This document shows positions 8,387 through 17,721 of a stretch of DNA of 64,000 nucleotides, in pieces (position 1 is the first letter of the stretch; each line of letters starts with the position of its first letter). The DNA is from Planctomycetota bacterium (GTDB lineage Bacteria; Planctomycetota; UBA1135; GCA-002686595). The stretch lies in contig JALWOP010000180.1 of the NCBI GenBank assembly GCA_027083445.1, forward strand, positions 1 to 64,000, read 5' to 3'. A program made the translations under genes and the position numbers. The notes under the pieces are model-generated. The model was not told where the DNA came from. It saw only the letters and a program-made list of their open reading frames with translations, and did no database searches.

Positions 8387-11074
8387 ATGAGTGACCGTGA
8401 CCAAGCGCTGATCCTTTGGTTCTCCCAAGTCGGAAGAGAGGACACCGAACTCGTGGGTGGCAAGGGCGCCAGCCTGGGTGAGCTCTACCGGGAACTCGTC
8501 CCCAGGGGCGTGCGTGTCCCCAACGGTTTTACCTGCACCGCCCGTGCCTATCGTCTCTTCCTGGAGGGGGAGGTCCCCCCCGCCGCCTGGGCAGGCGTCA
8601 CCTGCGCCGAGGGCCTGGAGGGCGTGCGCGGAGCCGCCGTTCGCGCGGGAAGCCTGGCGAAGGCCCTCCGAGCAGCGGCGGAGGGTGCCAACACCGACGA
8701 TCACTTGGAAATGCACGGTCGCGCGGCCCTGGCCCGGGCCCTGATCGTGGCTGCCCCGGTACCGGCTCCGGTCGCCGATGCCCTCCGCCGTTCCTACGCT
8801 GAACTGTGTGAGGAGTACGGCCCGAACGTCGACGTAGCCGTGCGCAGCTCGGCTACCGTCGAGGATTCCGAGGTGGCTTCATTCGCCGGTCAGTGCGAGT
8901 CCTATCTCAATGTCCATGGCGAAGAACAGGTGGTCGAGCGCTGGAAGCACTGCTGCGCCAGTCTCTTCACCGAGCGCGCGGTCAGCTATCAGCTCAGTCG
9001 CGGTATCGACCCGCTGCGAAGCTCGGTCGCGGTCGTCGTCATGAAGATGGTCCGCTCGGATCTAGCGACTTCCGGCGTGATGTTCACCCTGGATCCGGAC
9101 TCGGGGCACTGCGGCGTGATCCATATCTCCTCCAGCTACGGGCTGGGTGAGCTCGTCGTGCAGGGGAGCGTCTCACCCGATCACTTCACCGTCTGGAAGG
9201 AGGGTCTGCGCCGGGGATACTCCGCCATTGTCGGCCGACACCTGGGCGCCAAGGATATCGCCATGGTCTATGGCGGCCAGGGCGGCACGGGGACCGAGAG
9301 CATCGACGTCTCCCACGCGCGCAGGCGTGCCTGGTCACTGACCCGCGAGGAGATCACGGAGCTGGCCCGCATGGCCCTGGCGATCGAGGAACACTACGGC
9401 CAGCCGATGGACATCGAGTGGGCCAAGGACGGCCGCAGCCAGGACATCTTCATCGTGCAGGCGCGGCCCGAAACGGTACATGCCACGGCGGAACCGGCGC
9501 GCATGACGCGCTACGTCATGGATGCCGACCTGGTCTCGCGGCTGATCTCAGAGGGAAAGGTGCTCGCACGCGGCCAAGCGGTGGGAACCCGTATCGGTGC
9601 CGGCCGAGTCCGACTCTACAACAGCTACGAAGAGGTCATCCTCAAGAAGCGCGAGCTGCGCCAGCGGTTGATCGCAGGTGAAACCCTGGCTGAGATCCCC
9701 CCCGAAGAGCGAGTCTTCGACCCGGGCGACGTTCTGGTCACCGAGATGACCACTCCTGACTGGGAGCCGATGATGCAAGAGGCCTCCCTGATCGTTACCG
9801 AGAAGGGGGGACGCACCTCGCACGCGGCGATCATTGCGCGCGAGTTCGGTATCCCGGCCATCGTCGGAAGCGAGAACGCCACCAAGCTCCTGAAACAGGG
9901 GGCGGAGGTCACCGGAACCTGTGCCGAGGGCGACGATGGACTGATCTTCGCCGGCATCCAACCCTTCGAGATCGTGACGACCGAGATCGACCTCGACCAG
10001 AAACTCCAGACCAAGATCAAGCTCAATGTCGGCTTCCCTGCCAAGGCCCTTTGCGACTCGCTGCTGCCGGTCGACGGTGTAGGCCTGGCACGCATCGAAT
10101 TCATCCTCACATCGGAAGTCGGTGTCCATCCCCTGGCCCTGCTCTACTTCCGCGAACTCTCCGAGTGGGTGGAGCGTGGAGAGCTGATCCCCGAGCTCGA
10201 ACCCTTCCGTGAGGCCCTGGAGCGCGAAGGCAAACAAGAGATGGCTGCCATGTTGGGCGCCATTGACCGGCGCACGGCCGCCTATGCCGACAAGCGCCAG
10301 TTCTTCGTCGATCGAGTCATGGAGGGTGTTGGCCTGATTTGCGCCGCTTTCCACCCGCGTCCGGTGCTGGTGCGCATGAGCGACCTCAAGTCCAACGAGT
10401 ACCGCGAACTCCTTGGAGGGCGCGTCTTCGAGCCGGTCGAGGAGAACCCGATGATCGCCTGGCGTGGTGCTTCACGCTATGTCGACCCCACCTTTCTGCC
10501 GGCCTTCGAGATGGAATGCGATGCCCTGCGTCTCGTCCAGCGGAGGTTGGGCCTCGACAACCTGCAGCTCATGATTCCCTTCTGTCGCACGCCGGAAGAA
10601 GGTGAGGCCGTGCGCAACCTCTTGCGAGATCGCGGTCTGGGCCGCGAAGCGGGAGTGCCCCTCTTCCTGATGGTCGAGCTTCCCTCGAACGTCATCGAAG
10701 CTGACCGTTTCATCGAAAGCATGGATCTGGATGGCGGCTCGATCGGTTCCAATGACCTCGTCCAGACGGTCTACGCGGTCTCCCGCGACGACTTGGAGGG
10801 CTACGCGCACGCCGTGGATGCGCGCTCTCCCGCGGTGCAGCGCATGATCCGCGACGCGGTCACCAGCTTCCGGGAGAGGGGGCTGGAGATCGGTATCTGC
10901 GGCCAGGCGCCGTCGGATCACCCCGATGTGATCCCCCCCTTCCTGGTCGAGTGCGGCATCACCTCGATCTCGGTCACTCCCGACACGGCCCTAGCGGTTC
11001 GCCTGGCCGTGGCCCGAGCCGAAAACATGCTCGCTGCCCCCACCCAAGACCCTGGCGACACGAGCGCCGCCTGA
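8387..11074 (+). CDS. ppsA: Phosphoenolpyruvate synthase
   Basis: An 895-residue enzyme that converts ATP, pyruvate and water to PEP, AMP and phosphate (gluconeogenesis). The N-terminal ATP-grasp domain has ELVGGKGASLGEL near residue 20 and VRSSATVEDSEVASFAGQ. The swivelling phosphohistidine is His479 in GGRTSHAAIIAREFGIPAIVG. The C-terminal PEP/pyruvate TIM barrel ends with GICGQAPSDHPD carrying the expected cysteine. It is about 100 residues longer than E. coli PpsA. The start at 8387 (MSDRDQ) is chosen because the family begins there; an upstream in-frame ATG at 8306 would add 27 non-conserved residues. It stands alone between a hairpin region and a short lipoprotein gene. Confidence 0.93.
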   Translation: MSDRDQALILWFSQVGREDTELVGGKGASLGELYRELVPRGVRVPNGFTCTARAYRLFLEGEVPPAAWAGVTCAEGLEGVRGAAVRAGSLAKALRAAAEGANTDDHLEMHGRAALARALIVAAPVPAPVADALRRSYAELCEEYGPNVDVAVRSSATVEDSEVASFAGQCESYLNVHGEEQVVERWKHCCASLFTERAVSYQLSRGIDPLRSSVAVVVMKMVRSDLATSGVMFTLDPDSGHCGVIHISSSYGLGELVVQGSVSPDHFTVWKEGLRRGYSAIVGRHLGAKDIAMVYGGQGGTGTESIDVSHARRRAWSLTREEITELARMALAIEEHYGQPMDIEWAKDGRSQDIFIVQARPETVHATAEPARMTRYVMDADLVSRLISEGKVLARGQAVGTRIGAGRVRLYNSYEEVILKKRELRQRLIAGETLAEIPPEERVFDPGDVLVTEMTTPDWEPMMQEASLIVTEKGGRTSHAAIIAREFGIPAIVGSENATKLLKQGAEVTGTCAEGDDGLIFAGIQPFEIVTTEIDLDQKLQTKIKLNVGFPAKALCDSLLPVDGVGLARIEFILTSEVGVHPLALLYFRELSEWVERGELIPELEPFREALEREGKQEMAAMLGAIDRRTAAYADKRQFFVDRVMEGVGLICAAFHPRPVLVRMSDLKSNEYRELLGGRVFEPVEENPMIAWRGASRYVDPTFLPAFEMECDALRLVQRRLGLDNLQLMIPFCRTPEEGEAVRNLLRDRGLGREAGVPLFLMVELPSNVIEADRFIESMDLDGGSIGSNDLVQTVYAVSRDDLEGYAHAVDARSPAVQRMIRDAVTSFRERGLEIGICGQAPSDHPDVIPPFLVECGITSISVTPDTALAVRLAVARAENMLAAPTQDPGDTSAA

Positions 11075-11150
11075 GCCGGGGCCACCCCCCTGCAAGTGGC
11101 GCGGGGAGGGTGGAAGAACGGGGCCAAGGCGCTGAGGTAGCCTTTGGGAC

Positions 11151-11702
11151 ATGCAACGCTTCCTCGCTCTGCTGCTCCTCCTCGGTTCCTGTGCCTCCTC
11201 CCCTTCCTCGGCTCCCCTGACCGAAGCGCCCGGCCTGCGACTGGGCTGGGATCTCGAGGCCTACCCGGCGGGTGTCGTCGGAGCCGTGCGTCTCGAACAG
11301 GATCTCTCCGCGGATTCAGCCATCTCCTATCGCGTCGGCTGGGATCAGAGCGACCGGCGGGACTGGGGGAAACACGATCACGAGTCCGGAGGAGGTCCCG
11401 GCCTTGGCCTCGGCTATACGCACTGGATGGAACCCGGCCACCAGGGCTGGTTCTGGGGGGGACAGATCGACCTGTGGCAACTCGATATCGACTGGCGCGA
11501 CGACTCCCCCGCCCGGCGAGGCAGCACGGATGTGTTCATGGTTCAACCCACGGCCCTCCTGGGCTACTCCCTAGCAGCTCGGAGTTCCTGGCGCCTGGAT
11601 TGGACCGTCTCACTCGGCGCCGAGATCAACGTCGATACGGACGGGGAAGACGTCGCTCAAGGTGCTGTGCTGCTGCTCGGCTTACGACTGACTTCGCTCT
11701 GA
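11151..11702 (+). CDS. Small lipoprotein, beta-barrel-like
   Basis: A 183-residue protein with a lipoprotein signal peptide: hydrophobic LLLLL core and lipobox LLGSC at residues 11-15. The mature part is rich in aromatic and alternating polar/hydrophobic residues (for example WFWGGQIDLWQLDIDW) and ends in a hydrophobic strand with a C-terminal Leu, as in small outer-membrane barrels. No named family is recognised. Its last 46 bases overlap the convergent MFS gene. Confidence 0.65.
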   Translation: MQRFLALLLLLGSCASSPSSAPLTEAPGLRLGWDLEAYPAGVVGAVRLEQDLSADSAISYRVGWDQSDRRDWGKHDHESGGGPGLGLGYTHWMEPGHQGWFWGGQIDLWQLDIDWRDDSPARRGSTDVFMVQPTALLGYSLAARSSWRLDWTVSLGAEINVDTDGEDVAQGAVLLLGLRLTSL

Positions 11703-12874
11703 ACGCTGTGCGCAAGCGCGGTGAATCCCGCCGCTACCAGCACCCCCATCCCTAGACAGGCATACCAGACCGAGTTTGGGCCCAGATGCTCGAAGAGAGC
11801 TGTACCCGCCAGCGGGGCAAGACTGACGGAGATCGAGAAGCCGATCCCCATGGCTGCCATGTACGCACCACGGTTGGCCGGCACGGTTCGGCTTGCCACC
11901 CAGCTCATGGCCATGGGCATCATCAACATCTCCCCGATCGTCCAGACGACGACCAAACTCAGCACCCAAGTAGCTGAGCTGGAGAGGGGCAGTAGCCCGA
12001 AGCCCAGACCGATGAAGATCCCTGCCAGGCCCATCACCCCTAGGGGGTTGAAGCGAGAGAGGTAGTGAATGAGCGGCATCTCGACGGCGACGATCAAGAG
12101 GGTGTTGACCGCCATCGCTCGACCGATGAAGAGGGTGGAGAATCCGTACTCGCGGCCGAGATGCAGGGGATAGGTGCTGGTGATCTGGAAGAAGATCAGG
12201 CCCTGGGCCAGGAGCAAGAGCCACCCCCAGCGAAAGATACGGTCACGCCAGGGTGGGGGCCCCTTCTCGCGTGCATGCTCCCGATGCGGCGCGCCGGAAG
12301 GCAGCAGCAGAGCCATCCCCAAGGCCGCCAGCAGGCAGGTGCCGCCGTTGATCCAAAAGAGCCAGTCATAGTCGATCCCGGCCAGCCAACCGCCGATCAG
12401 GGGCGCGATGCTGAGCCCGAGGTTCAAGGCCAAGCGGTTCAAGCCGAAGGCGCGCAGGCGGGTGGAAGGCCGGCTGAAGGTGGTGATCGCCGCCCCATTG
12501 GCCGGGCGAAAGCCCTCTGAAACGAAGCCGATGGCGGCTGCCCCGGCGAGCAAGCTCCAGCGCCCCTCCAGGAGTGGGAAGAGCAGGTAGCCGATCCCTC
12601 CCAATGCCTGGCAGGCGACCTGGACGACGCGAAAACCGACCCGGTCGACCAACCAGCCCCCAGCCAAAACCCCTCCCATGCCCCCCACTCCGAAGGCGGT
12701 CAGGACGAGACCGGCCTGGGTCTCCCCATAGCCCTTCGACTCGGTCAGGTAGAGGACGAGGAACGTCAGCACCATCGAACCGCAGCGATTCACGAAGAGC
12801 ATGGCTGAGAGCAGCCAAACTTCCCGCGAGAGACCTCGAAAGGCCTCGCGGTACAGACGAGCGACGCGGTACAC
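11657..12874 (-). CDS. MFS transporter
   Basis: A 405-residue membrane protein with about 12 hydrophobic segments in two halves, typical of the major facilitator superfamily. The loop between segments 2 and 3 has GGWLVDRVGFRVV, the G-x-x-x-D-R-x-G signature. It resembles drug/multidrug efflux-type MFS proteins, but the substrate cannot be read from the sequence. It starts six bases after the isomerase-like gene ends and probably belongs to the same minus-strand transcript, although the FG-GAP, isomerase and transporter functions are not obviously related. Confidence 0.85.
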   Translation of the reverse strand: MYRVARLYREAFRGLSREVWLLSAMLFVNRCGSMVLTFLVLYLTESKGYGETQAGLVLTAFGVGGMGGVLAGGWLVDRVGFRVVQVACQALGGIGYLLFPLLEGRWSLLAGAAAIGFVSEGFRPANGAAITTFSRPSTRLRAFGLNRLALNLGLSIAPLIGGWLAGIDYDWLFWINGGTCLLAALGMALLLPSGAPHREHAREKGPPPWRDRIFRWGWLLLLAQGLIFFQITSTYPLHLGREYGFSTLFIGRAMAVNTLLIVAVEMPLIHYLSRFNPLGVMGLAGIFIGLGFGLLPLSSSATWVLSLVVVWTIGEMLMMPMAMSWVASRTVPANRGAYMAAMGIGFSISVSLAPLAGTALFEHLGPNSVWYACLGMGVLVAAGFTALAHSVQSEVSRKPSSSTAP

Positions 12875-12880
12875 GGTCGT

Positions 12881-13786
12881 CTACACGTCGCAGAGTTCGA
12901 CGGCTCGCTTCAGCGCCTGGCGACGATCGCCCTTGGGGATGAACTCCTGCCCGACCACACCCTCGAAACCCGTCTCTACGATGGCGCGCATGATGGCGGG
13001 GTAGTAGAGCTCTTGGCTATCGTCCAGATCGCGTCGCCCGGGCACGCCGGCGGTGTGATAGTGGCCGATGATCGCGTGGTGCTCGCGAATCGTGGCGATG
13101 ACGTCCCCCTCCATGATCTGAGCATGGTAGATGTCGAAGAGGATCTTGAGCGCATCCGAACCGACCCGCTGGATGAGTTCCGCGCCCCAGGCGATGTTGT
13201 CGAACATGTACCCGGCATGGTCGCGCTTGGAGTTCAGATACTCGATGTGCAACGTCTGACCACGCTCCTCCGCATAGCCGACGAGCTGACGTAGGGCCTC
13301 GGCACAGTTGGCCAGCCCCTCCGCGTCGCTCAATCCCTCGGCGCGGTTGCCGGAGAAGACGATCACGTTGTGGAACCCCGCCGCGGCATTCTCATCGATG
13401 CGCTGCTTCAGCACCTCCAAGCCGAGCTCGTGGTTCTCCTTGCGGTTGAAGGAGTTCGTGATGCCGATGCCGCGTTCCATCGAAACGGTCATCGAGCTTT
13501 GCAGGCCGTACTTCTTCAGCAGGGGAAAGTCCCGCGGATGGGCGATGTCGATGGCATCGAGCCCCAGCTCGACGCAGAGCTGACACAGCTCTTCGAGCGG
13601 ACCGCCGTAACACCAGCCCACCCCCGCCTGGCGAATGTTCCCGCGTCGAACCCCGCCCTTGACCGGTGCCTCCGGCTGGGCTGAGCCCCCATCCTGTGCC
13701 GCGAGGGCCCGGGAGGTACTACCGAGAGCTGCGAGCGCCAGCGGAGCGCGCAGCACGGAACGCCGTGAGGGTTGCTGCTTGACCAT
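12881..13786 (-). CDS. Hydroxypyruvate isomerase-like TIM-barrel protein, Tat-exported
   Basis: A 301-residue sugar-phosphate isomerase/epimerase-family TIM barrel. It carries a twin-arginine signal (SRRSVLRAPLALAALG) ending near ALAAQ. Residues matching hydroxypyruvate isomerase include the Glu in HIEYLNS, the Asp/His in LFDIYHAQIMEGD, the His in IGHYHTAGVPGR and the Glu in VVGQEFIPKGD, so the metal site looks intact. The tight match to Hyi contrasts with the export signal, which is common for this superfamily in planctomycetes. It lies 15 bases after the FG-GAP-like gene and 6 bases before the MFS gene. Confidence 0.82.
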   Translation of the reverse strand: MVKQQPSRRSVLRAPLALAALGSTSRALAAQDGGSAQPEAPVKGGVRRGNIRQAGVGWCYGGPLEELCQLCVELGLDAIDIAHPRDFPLLKKYGLQSSMTVSMERGIGITNSFNRKENHELGLEVLKQRIDENAAAGFHNVIVFSGNRAEGLSDAEGLANCAEALRQLVGYAEERGQTLHIEYLNSKRDHAGYMFDNIAWGAELIQRVGSDALKILFDIYHAQIMEGDVIATIREHHAIIGHYHTAGVPGRRDLDDSQELYYPAIMRAIVETGFEGVVGQEFIPKGDRRQALKRAVELCDV

Positions 13787-13801
13787 GGGCCTTAGTCTGC
13801 C

Positions 13802-15373
13802 TCATTTGAAGGTCACCGCCAGGGCGTGGGTCAGGTTCGAGCTTGCGACGGGGCCGACATCGCGGAACCAGACCTGAAAGCGCCAGGTCTCCCCCGGTAC
13901 GATCGCTCCACTGAGGGGCGCGGGGAGAGGCGCGGCAAGGGCCGGCTGCAGCGTCACACTTCCATCCGGCCGGGAGACCGCGAGCGCGTTTCGAAAGAGC
14001 CCGATCGGTTGTCGCAGGCACAGGATGCCACCTCCATCCCAGCCCACGGTGGTAGCATCCGGTCGCCTGGCGATCAGGGCGACACAGGGAACCGCCGCGG
14101 GAAGCTGAGCCGCAAGTAGCTCGAAACTCCCGCAATCGATCTCGGCGCTGCCATGGGCCGCAAGCGTCCCGGGCAGCCCGGTGGAGTTCAGGTTCGCCAC
14201 CCCACAGTAGGCGGTCCCCAGCGGACGGAGGAGGCAGTAGAGCTGCGCCGACCCCGAAGCACTGCCCGCCGGGTCGGCCTGGGGCAATCCCAGCACCGCA
14301 CGAGCACCCCACACCCCCAGGCTCTGACCCAGGCGGTCCCCCTCCAGGGACTCTCCGATTGCACTGAGAAGCGTCCCCTGGGAATCAAGGAGGTAGACGC
14401 GCCCCGCTCCAGGAGCGACCTCGTCGCTCGCGGGGGCACCGATCAGCAGGGTCTCGTCCCCGAGGCCGACCGCGGTGCCGAAGCGCGCCCCGGCCCCGGC
14501 CTGCGCGGGAGCTTCGACGTTGAGCAAGAGGGTGGCGGAAGCGCTGTCGAAGAGATAGGCCTTGCCGATCTCCTCACTCCCCGGCTGGTCGTGGGCGGGC
14601 GCCCCCACCAAGAGGCGGCCGTCCCGCGCGGCGAGCGCACTCCCGAAGCGATCACCCGCTGCGGCATCCCAAGCCAAGAGCCGATAGCGCTGCGCGCCGA
14701 GCAGGTAATCGAAGACGAAGACCGCACCGACGTTCTCCTGGTGCCCCTTGTCCCAGAGCGCCGAAGCGATCACCAGCGAACCATCGACCGCCAGTGCCGA
14801 TCCCAAGCGCATGCTCGGGCGTGGGTGGGCTGCGCGGAACTCGGCCAGGAGGCGACCCTCCTTGCGATCGAAGACGAAGACAGCCCCCGCATCCGGTGCG
14901 GCGCGATCGTCGCCGGGGGCGGAGACGGCGATGACTCCGCTGCCGAGCGCCACCGCCTGGCCGAAGCCGTCACCCGCGGCCCCCTGCGGGGGATGCAGTT
15001 CGAAGAGCAGGTCGCCGCTGCCGCGGGCGTAGACGTAGACCGAGCCCGCGTTGGGTGCGACGTCGTCGGAGAAGGACCCGATGACGGCGACATGCTCATC
15101 GAGCGCCACCGAGCGACCGAAGTGGTCGTTCTCCGCCCAATCGTCCGGGGCGTAGGTTCGCAGCAGCGAGCCATCCAGACGACTGAAGAGGTAGGCCCGA
15201 CCCCGATACTTGGGTCCCTTGTTCGGAGCACCGACCAGGATGGCGTCGGGTCCAATCGCCACGGCGCTGCCGAACCCGTCCCCCGCCTTGGCTCCCGGCG
15301 GGGCGAGTTCGGCGACGAGGCCCTGGGCCCCCGCGAGGGAGGCCAGCGCCATGGCTGCTAGAGCGCGCAGCAT
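13802..15373 (-). CDS. Exported FG-GAP/integrin-alpha-like repeat protein with shared C-terminal domain
   Basis: A 523-residue secreted protein. The ATG at 15373 gives a short signal peptide (MLRALAAMALASLAGAQ). Residues 20-370 contain about seven repeats of the FG-GAP type, each with 'GD-x-FG-x-A-V/L-A...VGAP' such as AGDGFGSAVAIG and GDRFGSALAARDGRLLVGAP, forming a predicted beta-propeller. The last ~125 residues begin with AYCGVANLNSTGLPG and end with FQVWFRDVG...ALAVTFK, a diverged copy of the C-terminal domain found in the S8 protease and in other exported proteins here. It is the first gene of a likely three-gene minus-strand operon. Confidence 0.82.
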   Translation of the reverse strand: MLRALAAMALASLAGAQGLVAELAPPGAKAGDGFGSAVAIGPDAILVGAPNKGPKYRGRAYLFSRLDGSLLRTYAPDDWAENDHFGRSVALDEHVAVIGSFSDDVAPNAGSVYVYARGSGDLLFELHPPQGAAGDGFGQAVALGSGVIAVSAPGDDRAAPDAGAVFVFDRKEGRLLAEFRAAHPRPSMRLGSALAVDGSLVIASALWDKGHQENVGAVFVFDYLLGAQRYRLLAWDAAAGDRFGSALAARDGRLLVGAPAHDQPGSEEIGKAYLFDSASATLLLNVEAPAQAGAGARFGTAVGLGDETLLIGAPASDEVAPGAGRVYLLDSQGTLLSAIGESLEGDRLGQSLGVWGARAVLGLPQADPAGSASGSAQLYCLLRPLGTAYCGVANLNSTGLPGTLAAHGSAEIDCGSFELLAAQLPAAVPCVALIARRPDATTVGWDGGGILCLRQPIGLFRNALAVSRPDGSVTLQPALAAPLPAPLSGAIVPGETWRFQVWFRDVGPVASSNLTHALAVTFK

Positions 15374-15498
15374 GACCAGTCCCCACCATACGCCGAGTCT
15401 TGGATTGGGCAGCGGGGGCCTTTCCAATCCTTCCGACCACCCGGACGCACTTCCCAGCCCTGGGGCAGGGGGGCAGGTCCGGATAGGATCGGCGAGCC

Positions 15499-17076
15499 AT
15501 GACCCAAGACTCCCCCTCATCGCGCCGCTGGGTCTGGCTCTCCCTGCTCCTGCCGCTGATCGGGTCCGCGATCGCCCGGGAGCTGTGGGCGCCGGACGAG
15601 CCGCGCTACGCCGAGGTTGCGCGGGAGATCTGGAGCCGCGGGGGTTGGCACGACTGGATCGTGATGCACCTGTGCGGGGATGTCTATCCCGACAAGCCGC
15701 CCCTTCTGTACTGGCTCGCGGGCCTGGGTGGCCGGCTGACGGGCTGGTCGGAGTGGGGCCTGCGCCTACCGTCGATCCTGGCCACCGCCGGCTCGGCCTG
15801 GTTGACCGCGCTCCTGGCCCGGCGCTGGTGGGGCACCCGCGAGGCCTTCTGGGCTCCGATCCTCTTCCTCTCCACCGCCCTGGTCGCCCACCACGGCGGA
15901 CGGCTGCAGATCGACCCCCTGCTCTCCTTCTGGATCCTGGCGGCGATCGTCCTGGCTACCCTCCCGGCTGCTGGAAACCCACGTCGAAGTACCCGCGGAG
16001 TCTTGGCGGCCGGCCTGTGCATGGGCCTGGCCGCCCTCGCAAAGGGACCGGTCGCGTGGCTGCACGTCTTGGTACCGCTGATCCTGTGGGGCCTGCTCGC
16101 TCCCATCGAGCGCCCCCGGATCGCAAAGCGCGCATACTCGGCGATGATCCTCTTGGCAGTCGCACCGGTTGCCATCTGGGCCTTCACGGCCATCTGGATC
16201 GAACCCTCACTCAAGGAGCACCTGCTCTTCGGAGAGCATGTCGGCCGAGTGGTGCAGGGCCAACATCACCTGGCTCCCTTCTGGACCTACCTGGTGCAGT
16301 TGCCCCCGTGGGCCATGCCTTGGACGGCGCTCGTCGTCCTGGGGATCGTCACAGCTCTCGGCAAGGGTCGCGACCTGGGACTGTGGCGCGCAGCCCTTTG
16401 GTTCTGCTCCCTGTTCATCATCTTCTCGCTCATGCCGCCCAAGCGAGACCTCTATCTCTTGCCCGTCTATCCGGCGCTCGCGCTACTCGCTGCGCGCGCG
16501 CTCGTCAGGACCATCGATCGGGGGCAGGCCTCGCCCTGGGTACTCCTTCCCGGCCCGCTCCTCTATCTCGTGCTCGGGACGGCGCTCGCCGCCTCAGGGC
16601 TGTTTCTCGACGAGTTGCCGGGTCTAGCCTGGCGCGGCCCCCTGGTTGCCCTGCCCTTGCTCGTCGCCGGTGGGATCGCCCTGCGCAGCACCCGCCAAGG
16701 TCGCATCTCCGCCTGGGCCTCGGCGCAGGCGGTAGGTTGGGGAGCTTTCACCTTGGCGTTGGCGATCTGGGTCTACCCGCCGCTGAATGCCAAGAAGTCC
16801 GGTGCAGAGCTGGCGCGCTGGCTCGCGGAGCGTCCGGAGCATCCCCACGCCATCGCCACCCTGGGGGTACAGCCTGAGAGCTTCCGCTTCTATGGAGGTG
16901 TACCGGCGGTGCGCGGCCGCCTGGACGCCCTGCGGGAAAGCGAGGGTGCGCAGTTCCTAGGGCTCGTGCGCCGCCGGGACTGGGAGGGCCTTCCCCAAGA
17001 GGTACGTGACCGCTTCCGCATCCTGGAACAACGCGAGATCGGCTCGCGGGTCGTCCTGGTCCTTGGGGCCCGTTAG
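15499..17076 (+). CDS. ArnT/PMT-like membrane glycosyltransferase (GT39/GT83 type)
   Basis: A 525-residue polytopic protein. The first periplasmic loop carries DEPRYAEVAREI followed by PDKPPLLYWL, the signature of ArnT-like lipid-linked sugar transferases; the D-E pair is the catalytic/metal site in GT-C enzymes. About eleven hydrophobic segments follow, then a soluble C-terminal part from roughly residue 435. Such enzymes move a sugar from a polyprenyl phosphate to lipid A or proteins at the outer face of the inner membrane. The acceptor is unknown. It is divergent from the FG-GAP gene. Confidence 0.85.
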   Translation: MTQDSPSSRRWVWLSLLLPLIGSAIARELWAPDEPRYAEVAREIWSRGGWHDWIVMHLCGDVYPDKPPLLYWLAGLGGRLTGWSEWGLRLPSILATAGSAWLTALLARRWWGTREAFWAPILFLSTALVAHHGGRLQIDPLLSFWILAAIVLATLPAAGNPRRSTRGVLAAGLCMGLAALAKGPVAWLHVLVPLILWGLLAPIERPRIAKRAYSAMILLAVAPVAIWAFTAIWIEPSLKEHLLFGEHVGRVVQGQHHLAPFWTYLVQLPPWAMPWTALVVLGIVTALGKGRDLGLWRAALWFCSLFIIFSLMPPKRDLYLLPVYPALALLAARALVRTIDRGQASPWVLLPGPLLYLVLGTALAASGLFLDELPGLAWRGPLVALPLLVAGGIALRSTRQGRISAWASAQAVGWGAFTLALAIWVYPPLNAKKSGAELARWLAERPEHPHAIATLGVQPESFRFYGGVPAVRGRLDALRESEGAQFLGLVRRRDWEGLPQEVRDRFRILEQREIGSRVVLVLGAR

Positions 17077-17124
17077 CGCGGGATTTGGGAAAAGGCTCTA
17101 TCCTCTAGGTAGCTGGTGCATCCC

Positions 17125-17721
17125 ATGAATCGAACCTCCCTCTCCATCGCTGGGCACCTTCGCACGGCTGCTGGGCTGCCTTCCTGCGCCCTGCTGCTTC
17201 TCGCTGCCTGCGATGCACGACCCCCCGCGCCCTCGGGCGCAAGCACACATACCCCAAGCCAGGTCGAGACGTCGATGTCCACGGATCCGGAAAAGATCGA
17301 GAAAAGTGACGCCGAGTGGCGCGAGCAGCTCTCGCCGTTGGAATACGAGGTCACGCGTCATGCGGCCACGGAGCGCGCTTTCACGGGGCGTTATTGGAAT
17401 ACGACGACCATCGGCACATATAAGTGCGTCTGCTGCGGAACGCCCCTGTTCCGCTCCGACACCAAGTTCGAATCGGGCTGCGGCTGGCCCTCCTTTTTCG
17501 AGCCTCTCGAGGGGGCCAGGATCGAGGAGCGTCTCGACACATCCCACGGCATGACACGCACCGAAGTGCGCTGTGCCAAGTGTGACGCCCACCTGGGCCA
17601 TCTCTTCCACGACGGTCCGCCCCCCACCGGTCTGCGCTACTGCATCAACTCGGTCTCGCTCTCGCTCGAACCGGATCCGGGGAGCCCCACGAATGAGGTC
17701 ACGGAGGAGGATGGGCAGTAG
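17125..17721 (+). CDS. msrB: Peptide-methionine (R)-S-oxide reductase, lipoprotein form
   Basis: A 198-residue MsrB that repairs R-methionine sulfoxide. The catalytic cysteine is Cys173 in [11 protein letters not shown]; the structural zinc cysteines are in YKCVCCG and VRCAKCD, and the conserved GCGWPSF is present. The N-terminal ~55 residues are a lipoprotein signal (LLLLAAC, Cys near residue 29) and a Pro/Ser/Thr linker, so the enzyme should be membrane-attached outside the cytoplasm and not cytosolic as usual. ATG 17125 is preferred to GTG 17116. Its TAG is followed immediately by the ATG of the sulfatase-superfamily gene, implying co-expression. Confidence 0.92.
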   Translation: MNRTSLSIAGHLRTAAGLPSCALLLLAACDARPPAPSGASTHTPSQVETSMSTDPEKIEKSDAEWREQLSPLEYEVTRHAATERAFTGRYWNTTTIGTYKCVCCGTPLFRSDTKFESGCGWPSFFEPLEGARIEERLDTSHGMTRTEVRCAKCDAHLGHLFHDGPPPTGLRYCINSVSLSLEPDPGSPTNEVTEEDGQ